Source: a virus. Taken from it: DNA of 34,866 nt. The notes under the pieces are model-generated. The model made no database searches and had not been told where the DNA came from. It saw nothing but the letters and a program-made list of their open reading frames with translations. The translations under genes were made by a program, and so were the position numbers. The DNA lies in IMG/VR virus record IMGVR_UViG_3300042987_000600, positions 1 to 34,866 of that record. One strand, 5' to 3'. This document shows positions 24,862 to 31,617 of this stretch, in pieces; within the stretch, counting starts at the first letter, position 1; each line of letters begins with the position of its first letter.

Positions 24862-25322
24862 CTGAGTCTACGTTTTCATATACTGGCAAGCTAAATGGGC
24901 AGGACTTGTTTACCGTCCGAGGTAACAGTGTTGCCGAATTCAAAGCTAATCTGAATGCAGCTATCGAGGCAATCAGTGAAGCTCAAAGTCTGCAAGCTGT
25001 GTTGGTTAATCGACCAACTGGTAATGCATACGCACCTAACATGGAGCAAGCTATTCAAGCGCTTCAAGATGCTGGCATGAATCCTCAGCCAGCATCATCA
25101 TCACCTCAATCAATTGAGGTAGTCAAAGATAAATACGGCAATGAATGGACATACGGACATCCAGATGCCCCAGACTTACCAGATGGACGTGGCAAATATG
25201 CCAAGAAGAAGGGCATATCTAAAGCTGGTAAGGCTTACGTTGGTTGGTTTGACCCAGCCAAGGGACCAAAGCCATTTAAGCCAGGAGTTGCTGAAGCAGA
25301 AACTATCTGGACTAAAGGGTAA
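24858..25322 (+). CDS. Hypothetical replication-module protein, 154 aa
   Basis: The N-terminal 70 residues alternate strands and helix (FSYTGKLNGQDLFTVRGNSV). A Gln/Ser/Pro linker follows at about residues 70-85, then a basic Gly/Lys-rich C-terminus with EWTYGHPDAPDLPDGRGKYA and YVGWFDPAKGPKP. It overlaps the nuclease gene by 4 bases and is 2 bases from the helicase. Two-part small proteins in this position are often single-strand DNA-binding or mediator proteins, but I see no OB-fold signature, so the role is only suggested by position. Confidence 0.45.
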   Translation: MTESTFSYTGKLNGQDLFTVRGNSVAEFKANLNAAIEAISEAQSLQAVLVNRPTGNAYAPNMEQAIQALQDAGMNPQPASSSPQSIEVVKDKYGNEWTYGHPDAPDLPDGRGKYAKKKGISKAGKAYVGWFDPAKGPKPFKPGVAEAETIWTKG

Positions 25323-25324
25323 CA

Positions 25325-26158
25325 ATGCGTTCACTACTACAAGTAGTCGGTGTGGAGTCACCTGCTGGTAAGCAATTACCAGAGGTGCTTCCTGCTCTTA
25401 CTGCTAGTCAAGTATCCTTCCGTCAGGCTCAACTGCATTTAATTGCAGGACAGCCAGGTGGCGGTAAGACACTGATTGCATTGTGGTATGCCATCGCCTC
25501 CAAAGTTCCAGCGTTATATATCTCAGCGGACTCTGATTCAAGAACAATAGCGACTCGTGCAGGCGCAATCATTATGGACAGAGAAGTGTCTGACGTTGAG
25601 AGAATCATGGATACTGAAGCCAGTGTTCTTCTTGAAGATGCATTGGCTGAAGGTGCAGGACACGTTCGGTTTGCCTTCGACCCAGCACCCTCGTTACAAG
25701 ACATCGAGGAAGAAATCGAAGCGTGGATTGAACTGCACGGTTCTGCACCTGTGGCGGTGTATGTTGATAACTTAATGAATGTCGCTTCATCAAGCGACAA
25801 CGAATGGACAGCGTTACGTGACGCTATGTCTGCCTTTCATTACATGGCTCGTGAATATGAAACTGCCTTCATCGTCCTTCACCATGTGTCGGAGAACGAG
25901 AAGATGTCTAAGCCAAACTACCCAGCGCCACGTAAGGCTCTGATGGGCAAGGTTGCAGCCCTACCAGAACTTGTCTTATCTGTGGCGCTGGATAGCACAG
26001 CCAACGTTTATCGCGTTGCTGTTGTAAAGAATCGTCATGGTAAGGCTGACCCCAATGCTGAGGAATATATAACGCTAGCAGCAGAAGCTAGCAAGATGAC
26101 TCTGTATAACTCATCGACAGAATTATTTAGAGCGAGGACATTGAGTCAATGGAAATAA
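25325..26158 (+). CDS. DnaB-like replicative helicase ATPase core, 277 aa
   Basis: Walker A is GQPGGGKT (residues 42-49), Walker B ends at Asp148 in VAVYVDNLM, a histidine motif reads FIVLHHVSEN (182-191), and VVKNRHGKADP (233-243) is the late basic loop typical of DnaB/RecA-type hexamers. It is about the size of the RecA-fold domain alone, so the N-terminal primase-binding domain of full DnaB is absent. It probably unwinds the phage replication fork together with the split primase encoded about 1.6 kb downstream. The stop lies 10 bases inside the next gene. Confidence 0.75.
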   Translation: MRSLLQVVGVESPAGKQLPEVLPALTASQVSFRQAQLHLIAGQPGGGKTLIALWYAIASKVPALYISADSDSRTIATRAGAIIMDREVSDVERIMDTEASVLLEDALAEGAGHVRFAFDPAPSLQDIEEEIEAWIELHGSAPVAVYVDNLMNVASSSDNEWTALRDAMSAFHYMAREYETAFIVLHHVSENEKMSKPNYPAPRKALMGKVAALPELVLSVALDSTANVYRVAVVKNRHGKADPNAEEYITLAAEASKMTLYNSSTELFRARTLSQWK

Positions 26159-26577
26159 CTAAATCAAGTTTCGATTTAGATTTTAACTATGGTCAAGAAG
26201 GTGAGCAACTTGTTAAACAACTTCTTACCAATGGTAAAACTGTTGAAGTAAAACGTGACCGCAAGTGGTATAAGACAAACAATGTTTACATTGAAGTTGA
26301 ATGTTGGTATCTTAAATCCCAATCGTGGGAACCATCTGGTTTATCAGTAACGCAAGCTGACTACTGGGCATTCGTCTTAGAAGAAGGCGTGATTATGGTT
26401 CCAACAGATTACGTAAGATATGTAGTCAAGAACTGGGGTCACGAGATTACTTGTGAGATTCCCCCGAACCGAAGTAAAGGTTACTTGGTTACGATAGAAA
26501 ACTTATTATCTGCAATGAAGTTACTACGAAAGGGAAACATAGATGAAATTTCCAGACCTGACCAGGGGATTGTGTAG
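26149..26577 (+). CDS. PD-(D/E)XK-type nuclease, 142 aa
   Basis: The order Glu19 (GEQLVKQLL helix), Glu33-Val-Lys35 (TVEVKRDRKW), Glu49/Glu51 in YIEVE, and SGLSVTQADYWAFVL matches a compact PD-(D/E)XK fold common in phages, some described as resolvase- or nickase-like. It overlaps the helicase by 10 bases and whiB by 35. It probably acts in recombination or host-DNA breakdown. Substrate is unknown. Confidence 0.65.
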   Translation: MEITKSSFDLDFNYGQEGEQLVKQLLTNGKTVEVKRDRKWYKTNNVYIEVECWYLKSQSWEPSGLSVTQADYWAFVLEEGVIMVPTDYVRYVVKNWGHEITCEIPPNRSKGYLVTIENLLSAMKLLRKGNIDEISRPDQGIV

Positions 26578-26809
26578 AGAAGTTGGTATCGAATTTTTTT
26601 TCCCAGAAGAAAAAGGAGGCGGTCCTGATATATACAAACTTGCGCGAAAGATATGTGGCGGTTGCGCGGTCAGAAACCAATGTCTGGAATGGGCTGTAAG
26701 ACACGAAGCATTTGGTATGTGGGGTGGAGCCACACCAACTGAACGTAAACAAATAAGACGGAAGAGAAATATAATTCTTCAGGAGATACTAGTAAAGGAT
26801 TACGTATGA
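26543..26809 (+). CDS. WhiB-family Fe-S transcription regulator, 88 aa
   Basis: Cys11, Cys38, Cys41 and Cys47 give the C-Xn-CxxC-x5-C cluster, followed by GMWGG (58-62) and a basic tail, ERKQIRRKRN (67-76). This is the full WhiB signature. WhiB proteins exist in actinobacteria and their phages, bind a 4Fe-4S cluster and the primary sigma factor, and redirect transcription. Phage versions can block host WhiB function. The ATG at 26543 lies within the preceding gene and has AGGGA 7 bases upstream. The stop overlaps the next ATG (ATGA). Confidence 0.9.
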   Translation: MKFPDLTRGLCREVGIEFFFPEEKGGGPDIYKLARKICGGCAVRNQCLEWAVRHEAFGMWGGATPTERKQIRRKRNIILQEILVKDYV

Positions 26810-26955
26810 AAGCTTTTAATTCTATAGAGATTAGAGTCGGCAAACTATGGTTACATTTTGGATATAGTTTTACTAGGTTTGCGGTTGGGTTTTGTATTGA
26901 TAGGTTCTCTACAAACATAGACCTTGGACCATTTTGGATTTCGATTGAATACTAA
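26806..26955 (+). CDS. Small aromatic-rich protein, 49 aa
   Basis: ATG at 26806 overlaps the whiB stop, and TAA at 26953-26955 overlaps the next ATG. It contains many Phe, Trp and Ile residues and ends LGPFWISIEY, so it is likely a short beta-type protein. Coupling on both sides supports a real gene. Function unknown. Confidence 0.6.
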   Translation: MKAFNSIEIRVGKLWLHFGYSFTRFAVGFCIDRFSTNIDLGPFWISIEY

Positions 26956-27308
26956 TGACTACTCCATCCAAGCGCAAAGGGTCACAGTACGAACGTGATG
27001 TAGTTAAGTGGCTAGTTAGTATGGGTTACCCCTGTGCTGAACGAGCCTATGGTGCTGGTCGTCATGATGACGTGGGTGACATTGATGGCATTGATGGTGT
27101 TGTTATAGAATGCAAGAATGAAAAAAGAATAAACATCCCTGGCTATCTCAAAGAGTTGGAAGATGAGATGATTCATGCGGATGCAGAAACAGGAGTTGTG
27201 CTAATAAAAAAGCGTGGCACATCTAATATCTCAGAGTCGTATGCAGTAATGCCTGCGGAACTCTGGGTGAATCTGCTAAAACAGGCAGGTTACAATGGAC
27301 ATCAGTGA
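26955..27308 (+). CDS. Holliday-junction-resolvase-like nuclease, 117 aa
   Basis: The PD-(D/E)XK order is visible: Glu13 in GSQYERDVVKWL, Asp42 in DDVGDIDGI, and Glu52-Cys-Lys54 in VVIECKNEKR. The GxxYE...GDI...EXK spacing fits archaeal Hjc-like and phage resolvases that cut four-way DNA junctions before packaging. The start overlaps the previous stop (TAATG). Specificity for junctions rather than other DNA cannot be seen. Confidence 0.7.
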   Translation: MTTPSKRKGSQYERDVVKWLVSMGYPCAERAYGAGRHDDVGDIDGIDGVVIECKNEKRINIPGYLKELEDEMIHADAETGVVLIKKRGTSNISESYAVMPAELWVNLLKQAGYNGHQ

Positions 27309-27346
27309 AGCTGTGACAGAGTTTCACAAAATGAAAAGAGGTAACT

Positions 27347-27727
27347 ATGCGGTTAGTGCTAGTGACGGTGCTTGGTTTAATGTTGCCAATAGCAACACCA
27401 GCCCAAGCAATATCGCCAGAACTTACATTCGAGAAGAAGTTGTCCGTAGTCACGGACAAGAAGGAACGAGTGGAGCTGGCGTTAACACAAGTCACAACCA
27501 ACAAACGCGAGGCTCAGTGTGCAATTCAGATTGCATACAAGGAGAGCCGATACAACGTGGACTCCTACAACAAGTCGAGTGGAGCACGTGGAGTATGGCA
27601 ATTACTCTGGGCAAAACCAGGATGGTCATTACTCAAACAAACACAAGAAGCACACAAGTATGTGCTACATCGATACGACACTTGGTGCGGAGCGTACAGG
27701 TTCCACCAGGAAAGGAATTGGTATTAA
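27347..27727 (+). CDS. Secreted lytic-transglycosylase-like protein, 126 aa
   Basis: The N-terminus is a signal peptide: hydrophobic residues 3-17 with no basic cluster beyond Arg2, then a TPAQA site for cleavage after residue 21. The body carries YKESRYN with the likely catalytic Glu66, and SSGARGVWQL (77-86), the ES and GxxQ landmarks of SLT/RPF-like muramidases. These cut glycan strands of peptidoglycan. AGAGG at 27337-27341 sets the start, 5 bases before the ATG. It is odd among replication genes: not a normal endolysin, as it would be exported. It may remodel the wall early in infection, or aid lysis. Confidence 0.75.
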   Translation: MRLVLVTVLGLMLPIATPAQAISPELTFEKKLSVVTDKKERVELALTQVTTNKREAQCAIQIAYKESRYNVDSYNKSSGARGVWQLLWAKPGWSLLKQTQEAHKYVLHRYDTWCGAYRFHQERNWY

Positions 27728-27730
27728 CAA

Positions 27731-28060
27731 ATGAACCAACCCGAATTCCTTGAGGCAGTCTTTCGTCATTACGGATTGGACCTACCGCTAGGTGGGGACA
27801 AGTCCATCTATTGTCCTGTACATGATGACTCACATAAGTCCGCCTCGGTTAATTCGGAGAAGGGTGTCTGGGTATGTTATGCATGCAGCGGACGTGGCGC
27901 TGGTATACAGATTGTCATGGCTCGTGAAAACTTAACATACTCAGATGCTCGTAAATGGGCAGAGAAGAACATAGGTAAGGAGTCAAAGAGCGCAGCTCCG
28001 ACACGAGGACGTAAGTCTAGTAGTCGTTGGACTCCACCTAGATTGAGGTCAGTTCGATGA
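27731..28060 (+). CDS. DnaG-type primase, CHC2 zinc-finger part, 109 aa
   Basis: Cys28-Pro-Val-His31 and Cys49-Tyr-Ala-Cys52 (SIYCPVHDDSH, WVCYACSGRGAG) are the CHC2 zinc-binding domain found at the N-terminus of DnaG. That domain recognises the template in primer synthesis. The catalytic TOPRIM part is missing and is found at 28587-29234. The C-terminus is basic and Ser/Pro-rich (TRGRKSSSRWTPPRLRSVR). The TGA overlaps the ATG of the Ntn-hydrolase gene by ATGA. Confidence 0.85.
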   Translation: MNQPEFLEAVFRHYGLDLPLGGDKSIYCPVHDDSHKSASVNSEKGVWVCYACSGRGAGIQIVMARENLTYSDARKWAEKNIGKESKSAAPTRGRKSSSRWTPPRLRSVR

Positions 28061-28590
28061 CAACAATTATTGGTATTCAAGAACCAGACGGCTGCTTGAT
28101 TGCAGCCGACAGTAGAACTACAACTGAGAAGGGTCGCCCTTACTCGCACCCAATCGTAACTAAGATTACTAAACGTGGAAAATTTTTAATCGCTGGTGCT
28201 GGCACAACTCAACCGTGTGACATAGTCCAACACATATGGAAACCTCCAGCCATACCAGCTAATACAAAAGACATCCACCACTTTATGATTACAACTGTCA
28301 TCCCTAGTATGCGTGAATGCTTACGTGATAATGGATTTGTTCACGATGACAAAGCAGATGAATATGAATTTCTTTTTTTAATGGCTGTGAATGGAACTAT
28401 CTACGAAGTAGATGATACATACTCAGTCTTCCTACGCGATGATGGTATCTATGGCTTAGGTTCTGGGTCTTCCTATGCCATAGGTGCTATCGCTTCTGGT
28501 GCTAACTGGAAGAAGGCGCTGCAGATTGCAGCGAAGAATGACGTGTATACTGCTCCTCCTTTCATAGTGCATAGGCAGGAGAAGAAATGA
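28057..28590 (+). CDS. Proteasome/HslV-like Ntn-hydrolase, 177 aa
   Basis: MTTIIGIQEPDGCLIAADSR starts with Thr2, which would become the N-terminal nucleophile after Met removal. Asp18 lines up with proteasome Asp17, Lys36 is the likely general base region, AGAGTTQPCDIV follows as expected, and YGLGSGSSYAIGA (residues 132-144) matches the GSGS block. The end, LQIAAKNDVYTAPPFIV, also resembles HslV/proteasome beta subunits. Family members are self-compartmentalised peptidases needing an unfoldase, or other Ntn-hydrolases. There is no propeptide. Overlaps of 4 bp join it to both primase parts. Its target is unknown; host regulator, phage protein turnover and primase control are possible. Confidence 0.75.
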   Translation: MTTIIGIQEPDGCLIAADSRTTTEKGRPYSHPIVTKITKRGKFLIAGAGTTQPCDIVQHIWKPPAIPANTKDIHHFMITTVIPSMRECLRDNGFVHDDKADEYEFLFLMAVNGTIYEVDDTYSVFLRDDGIYGLGSGSSYAIGAIASGANWKKALQIAAKNDVYTAPPFIVHRQEKK

Positions 28591-29234
28591 AACCCAATCA
28601 AAAGCTCATTGACCTTTGGACTAAAGCAGCCAATACATATCATGCTAACCTTGCTGGTTCACCAGCTGAGGCATACCTTGAGAAGCGTGGCATCCTTAAC
28701 GGAGCCGAACAGTTCAAGCTTGGGTATGTGGTTGACCCTGCACCTGGTCATGAAGATAGATTGAGGTATCACTTATCTATCCCATACATAACCGAGTCGG
28801 GTGTAGTTGGATTTAAGTTTCGCCGTATAGATGACGGCGACCCAAAGTATATGATTCCTACTGGTCAGAAGCATCACCTATATAACGTCAGTGCTATCCT
28901 TCATGCTGTCCATGAAGTGCTGATTGTGGAAGGAGAGATAGATGCGATATCTGCAACTCTTGCTGGTCATCCTGCTGTCGCTGTGGCTGGCGTTAATGCT
29001 TGGAAGCCTTATTTTAGCCGTTGTTTTGATGGGATTGGTCGCGTTGTTATAGCAACCGATAACGATGTTAAAGAAGATGGGTCTAACCCTGGGCAGGAAT
29101 TAGCCAGACGTTTATCTGATGCGATACCTCAAGCTATCCGCGTGTCGCTTCCACCTGACAGTGACATCAATAGTATAATTGTCAGCCAAGGAGCTCAAGC
29201 GTTAACTAAATTGATTAACGCACTGGATGAATAG
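28587..29234 (+). CDS. DnaG-type primase, TOPRIM catalytic part, 215 aa
   Basis: Residues 20-105 carry the primase RNAP-basal fold (LEKRGI, SIPYITESGVVGFKFRRID). The TOPRIM core has Glu115 in VLIVEGEIDA and Asp158-Asn-Asp160 in VVIATDNDV, the metal-binding acidic residues of primer synthesis. The zinc-binding part is in a separate gene upstream. ATG overlaps the Ntn-hydrolase TGA (ATGA). It probably synthesises primers with the DnaB-like ATPase. The polymerase is not in this window. Confidence 0.85.
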   Translation: MKPNQKLIDLWTKAANTYHANLAGSPAEAYLEKRGILNGAEQFKLGYVVDPAPGHEDRLRYHLSIPYITESGVVGFKFRRIDDGDPKYMIPTGQKHHLYNVSAILHAVHEVLIVEGEIDAISATLAGHPAVAVAGVNAWKPYFSRCFDGIGRVVIATDNDVKEDGSNPGQELARRLSDAIPQAIRVSLPPDSDINSIIVSQGAQALTKLINALDE

Positions 29235-29243
29235 AGGGGCTCG

Positions 29244-29564
29244 TTGTCTGAAGATACTACCATCCTGCAATTCGAAGAGGATGCTCAAAAAATCTACGAT
29301 GAATTGCTTGCGATTCTAGTAAAGAAACAAATTGATTACGGTCCATACAACATCTGGCATGCGCCAGGTGGCGCAACCAATGGGCTGATGGTACGCATGT
29401 CGGACAAGCTAGAGAGATTAAAGAATCTTATCTATAGTCCTAAGTCAAGTAAACCTAAGAACGAATCTCTTGAAGATTCGTTTGTTGACTTGGCTAATTA
29501 TGCCATCATCGCACTAATGGTACAGCGTGGGGTGTGGGCTAAGTATGCCAAGAAATCGGAATAA
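29244..29564 (+). CDS. DUF1599-type nucleotide-modification-associated protein, 106 aa
   Basis: TTG start at 29244; a GAGGGG sits 6 bases upstream. The sequence has KQIDYGPYNIWHAPGG, VRMSDKLERLKNL and NESLEDSFVDLANYAIIALM, the marks of PF07659 (DUF1599). This is an all-alpha fold related to MazG/dCTPase-type pyrophosphohydrolases, often near nucleotide-modification genes. It may clean or steer dNTP pools in infection. The family's exact reaction is not settled. Confidence 0.75.
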   Translation: MSEDTTILQFEEDAQKIYDELLAILVKKQIDYGPYNIWHAPGGATNGLMVRMSDKLERLKNLIYSPKSSKPKNESLEDSFVDLANYAIIALMVQRGVWAKYAKKSE

Positions 29565-29835
29565 GACTTACGAAGAACAACGTATCTCCCGCATCCGTAT
29601 GTATGGAATCAGCGTGGAAGATTATGAACGTATGCTTGAAGAACAAGATGGTGGTTGCCACATCTGTGGCAAGAAGCCAGAAGGCAAGCGAGCTCTTGAT
29701 ATAGACCACGACCATGCAACTGGCAAGGTGCGTGGCTTGCTTTGTTCCAATCATAATCGTGCTCTTGGTTTACTTAATGATGACATTAAACTAATGCTTA
29801 GGTCTGTCGAATACTTGGTGAAATCCCTTGACTGA
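29545..29835 (+). CDS. Recombination endonuclease VII-like (HNH/His-Me) nuclease, 96 aa
   Basis: The pattern CHICGKKP (Cys38, Cys41), DIDHDHATGKVRGLLCSNHN (residues 52-71) is that of T4 endonuclease VII. DHDH holds the catalytic His and the zinc set is Cys38, Cys41, Cys67 with His70 replacing the usual fourth Cys, while Asn71 would be the metal-binding Asn. I choose ATG at 29545. The enzyme family resolves branched DNA, or serves as a homing-type nuclease; a free-standing mobile gene cannot be excluded. Confidence 0.8.
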   Translation: MPRNRNKTYEEQRISRIRMYGISVEDYERMLEEQDGGCHICGKKPEGKRALDIDHDHATGKVRGLLCSNHNRALGLLNDDIKLMLRSVEYLVKSLD

Positions 29836-30466
29836 TTTAGATAAAGACCATGAGATTTGGGAAATCATTAATGAGATAACAAGTTCGATTGCTTGGGGTA
29901 TATCAAAAAGATATAACAGATTCGTGGAGCTTGAAGATGTCAAGCAAGCCATGAATGAATATGCATGGAAGCGCAAAGATAAAGTGTCCGAGTACCTAAT
30001 GCGTGAGGATGAGAACGAACGCAGGCAGGGATACAAAGCATTCAGCACATTCATACGCAGGGCAGGCGAGCGATACGCTCGCAAAGAGAAAGCTCGTGCG
30101 CTTGGTTATGAGCTGGGTGATGAATACTTCTATCGTCTGGCTATGATTGAAACTCTTATTAAGGTGCTTGGTTCTGAGGATGCACAACTAACTAACCAAG
30201 TAATGGACCCAGATATTCATGGTGTTAAAGCTAAGAGGCAAGCCAGTGAAGGTAACAATCTATTGGCTATGTTAGCTGATGTGGACAAGGCAATGAAGAA
30301 GCTTGACTTACGAACTCACAGTATACTTAAATGTAAATACTCATGCGATGCATCTCTTGCAGAGATAGCAAAAGAATGGGACATCTCTCCGCAAAGGGTG
30401 GAGCAGATTATCAACAAAGGACTAAGGGATATAACAGAGTATCTCGGAGGGGCGACACCATACTAA
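29828..30466 (+). CDS. Sigma-factor-like protein with C-terminal HTH, 212 aa
   Basis: TTG start at 29828 overlaps the endonuclease stop. A terminal helix-turn-helix (SLAEIAKEWDISPQRVEQII, residues 176-195) preceded by LDLRTHSILKCKYS resembles sigma70 region 4. The first 100 residues are helical and charged with RFVELEDVKQAMNEYAWKRK, weakly like region 2. It may direct host RNA polymerase to phage promoters or act as an anti-sigma or activator. Region 2 -10 recognition residues are not clear, so sigma identity is tentative. Confidence 0.55.
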   Translation: MTDLDKDHEIWEIINEITSSIAWGISKRYNRFVELEDVKQAMNEYAWKRKDKVSEYLMREDENERRQGYKAFSTFIRRAGERYARKEKARALGYELGDEYFYRLAMIETLIKVLGSEDAQLTNQVMDPDIHGVKAKRQASEGNNLLAMLADVDKAMKKLDLRTHSILKCKYSCDASLAEIAKEWDISPQRVEQIINKGLRDITEYLGGATPY

Positions 30467-30627
30467 TGAAGAAGAAACCATTTTGGAAAACAACTAATCC
30501 AAAAAAGAAGTCAACACCACTAACACCTGAACAGAAAGCTGAGGCACGTGCTCGTGCGAAGGCAGCAGGCAGACCATACCCGAACCTGATTGATAACGCT
30601 GCTGTTGCTCGAAAGAAAAAGAAGTAA
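30466..30627 (+). CDS. Small basic conserved phage protein, 53 aa
   Basis: Start ATG at 30466 overlaps the upstream TAA, so I reject the longer in-frame extension. It is Lys-rich with a motif LTPEQKAEARARAKAAGRPY and PNLIDNAAVA, familiar as a small conserved phage protein. The stop overlaps the next ATG (TAATG). Function unknown. Confidence 0.65.
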   Translation: MKKKPFWKTTNPKKKSTPLTPEQKAEARARAKAAGRPYPNLIDNAAVARKKKK

Positions 30628-30797
30628 TGCCAACATATGAATACGAATGTAAAGAATGTTTATTTAAGAAAGAGTTTGACATAAGGTTTGAAGTTGGTCC
30701 TGACTGCGACCAGTGTCATAGAACCATGACACGTGTATGGACAGCGCCAGGTATACAGTTCAAAGGAACTGGATGGGGAGGAAATTACAATGGGTAA
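30627..30797 (+). CDS. FmdB-like zinc-ribbon protein, 56 aa
   Basis: MPTYEYECKECLF and CDQCHRTMTRVWTAPG place it in the FmdB/PF09723 zinc-ribbon family, with four cysteines in two CxxC pairs. Such small proteins are common in phages and bacteria; a regulatory role was proposed from the original FmdB, but is unproven. It overlaps the following glycosyltransferase gene by 8 bases. Confidence 0.75.
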   Translation: MPTYEYECKECLFKKEFDIRFEVGPDCDQCHRTMTRVWTAPGIQFKGTGWGGNYNG

Positions 30798-31617
30798 GTC
30801 AGGCAATCCAGCCAAGCGGATAAAGGAACAACCTGTTATTAGCCCAGCTAATGACCAGATAATGGTCTGCTGGTGCGACAATGGAATCGTTGATGGCAAG
30901 TTCATGGAAGGCGTGGTCTACACGCTGTTAACTGCTGGGCTACCTATTACTAGCGCACAACGTGTGCAGGGTAATCAGATAGGCAGGCAACGTCAGACTG
31001 CATTTGATGTCTGGCATAAGAAAACTAACTTTGATTGGTTGCTCTGGGTTGATAGCGATATCGTTCTTACGAACGAAGCTTTGCAGTTGGTATGGAAGTC
31101 TGCTCACAAGGTTGACCGACCTGTTGTTAGCGGAACTTACTTCATCTCTAAGCAGATGGAGAGTTCAATCATGCAGCCATACCCTGCAGTATTCATGGCA
31201 CATGAGGATGACAAGTATCTAATGTCATACGTCCACCCTCTGCCATTTAACCAGTTGCTCAAGGTTGATTACGCTGGGTTTGGATTCTTACTTATGCATA
31301 GGTCAGTGGCTGACAAGATGCGCCAGTTCCATGGTGACATCTCATTCTTTATTGAGTCAATGGACGAGGCTAATGCTGATAAGGATACGTTTATTGGTGA
31401 GGACATCCAGTTCTTTATGAAGATGAAAGAGGCTGGGATTCCATTGCATGTTCATACTGGTGCAACAGTAAAGCACATGAAGAGATTCGCATTCGATGAA
31501 GAGTTCTATAAATTGTATTGGGCTACGATGTTAAACAGTATGCAGGCGCAGGCGCGTAAAGAAAAAGAGGCGGAGGCACAAGCCCCCGCCCCTTCGGATG
31601 GTTCTAGTTCAAGCTGA
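30790..31617 (+). CDS. Glycosyltransferase (GT-A, DxD), 275 aa
   Basis: ATG at 30790 is preceded by GGGGAGG. The DxD metal site is Asp88-Ser-Asp90 in DWLLWVDSDIVL. Further landmarks are VVSGTYFISKQ, DYAGFGFLLMHRSV, IGEDIQFFMKMKEAG and VKHMK. This is a GT2-like sugar transferase acting on an unknown acceptor. The C-terminus is Lys/Ala-rich and low-complexity. Its 3' end contains, on the other strand, the terminator of the converging operon, and its stop lies inside the small - strand gene at 31604. Confidence 0.7.
   Translation: MGKSGNPAKRIKEQPVISPANDQIMVCWCDNGIVDGKFMEGVVYTLLTAGLPITSAQRVQGNQIGRQRQTAFDVWHKKTNFDWLLWVDSDIVLTNEALQLVWKSAHKVDRPVVSGTYFISKQMESSIMQPYPAVFMAHEDDKYLMSYVHPLPFNQLLKVDYAGFGFLLMHRSVADKMRQFHGDISFFIESMDEANADKDTFIGEDIQFFMKMKEAGIPLHVHTGATVKHMKRFAFDEEFYKLYWATMLNSMQAQARKEKEAEAQAPAPSDGSSSS
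31558..31590 (-). terminator. Intrinsic terminator of the - strand operon, inside the glycosyltransferase gene
   Basis: Read on the - strand: GGCGGGGGC (31590-31582), loop TTGT, GCCTCCGCC (31577-31569), then TCTTTTTCTTT. The RNA stem is 9 bp with one G-U wobble (31585/31574). On the + strand that pair becomes a C/A mismatch and no T-run follows, so the signal is directional. It lies 14 bases past the stop of the last - strand gene. Confidence 0.85.
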
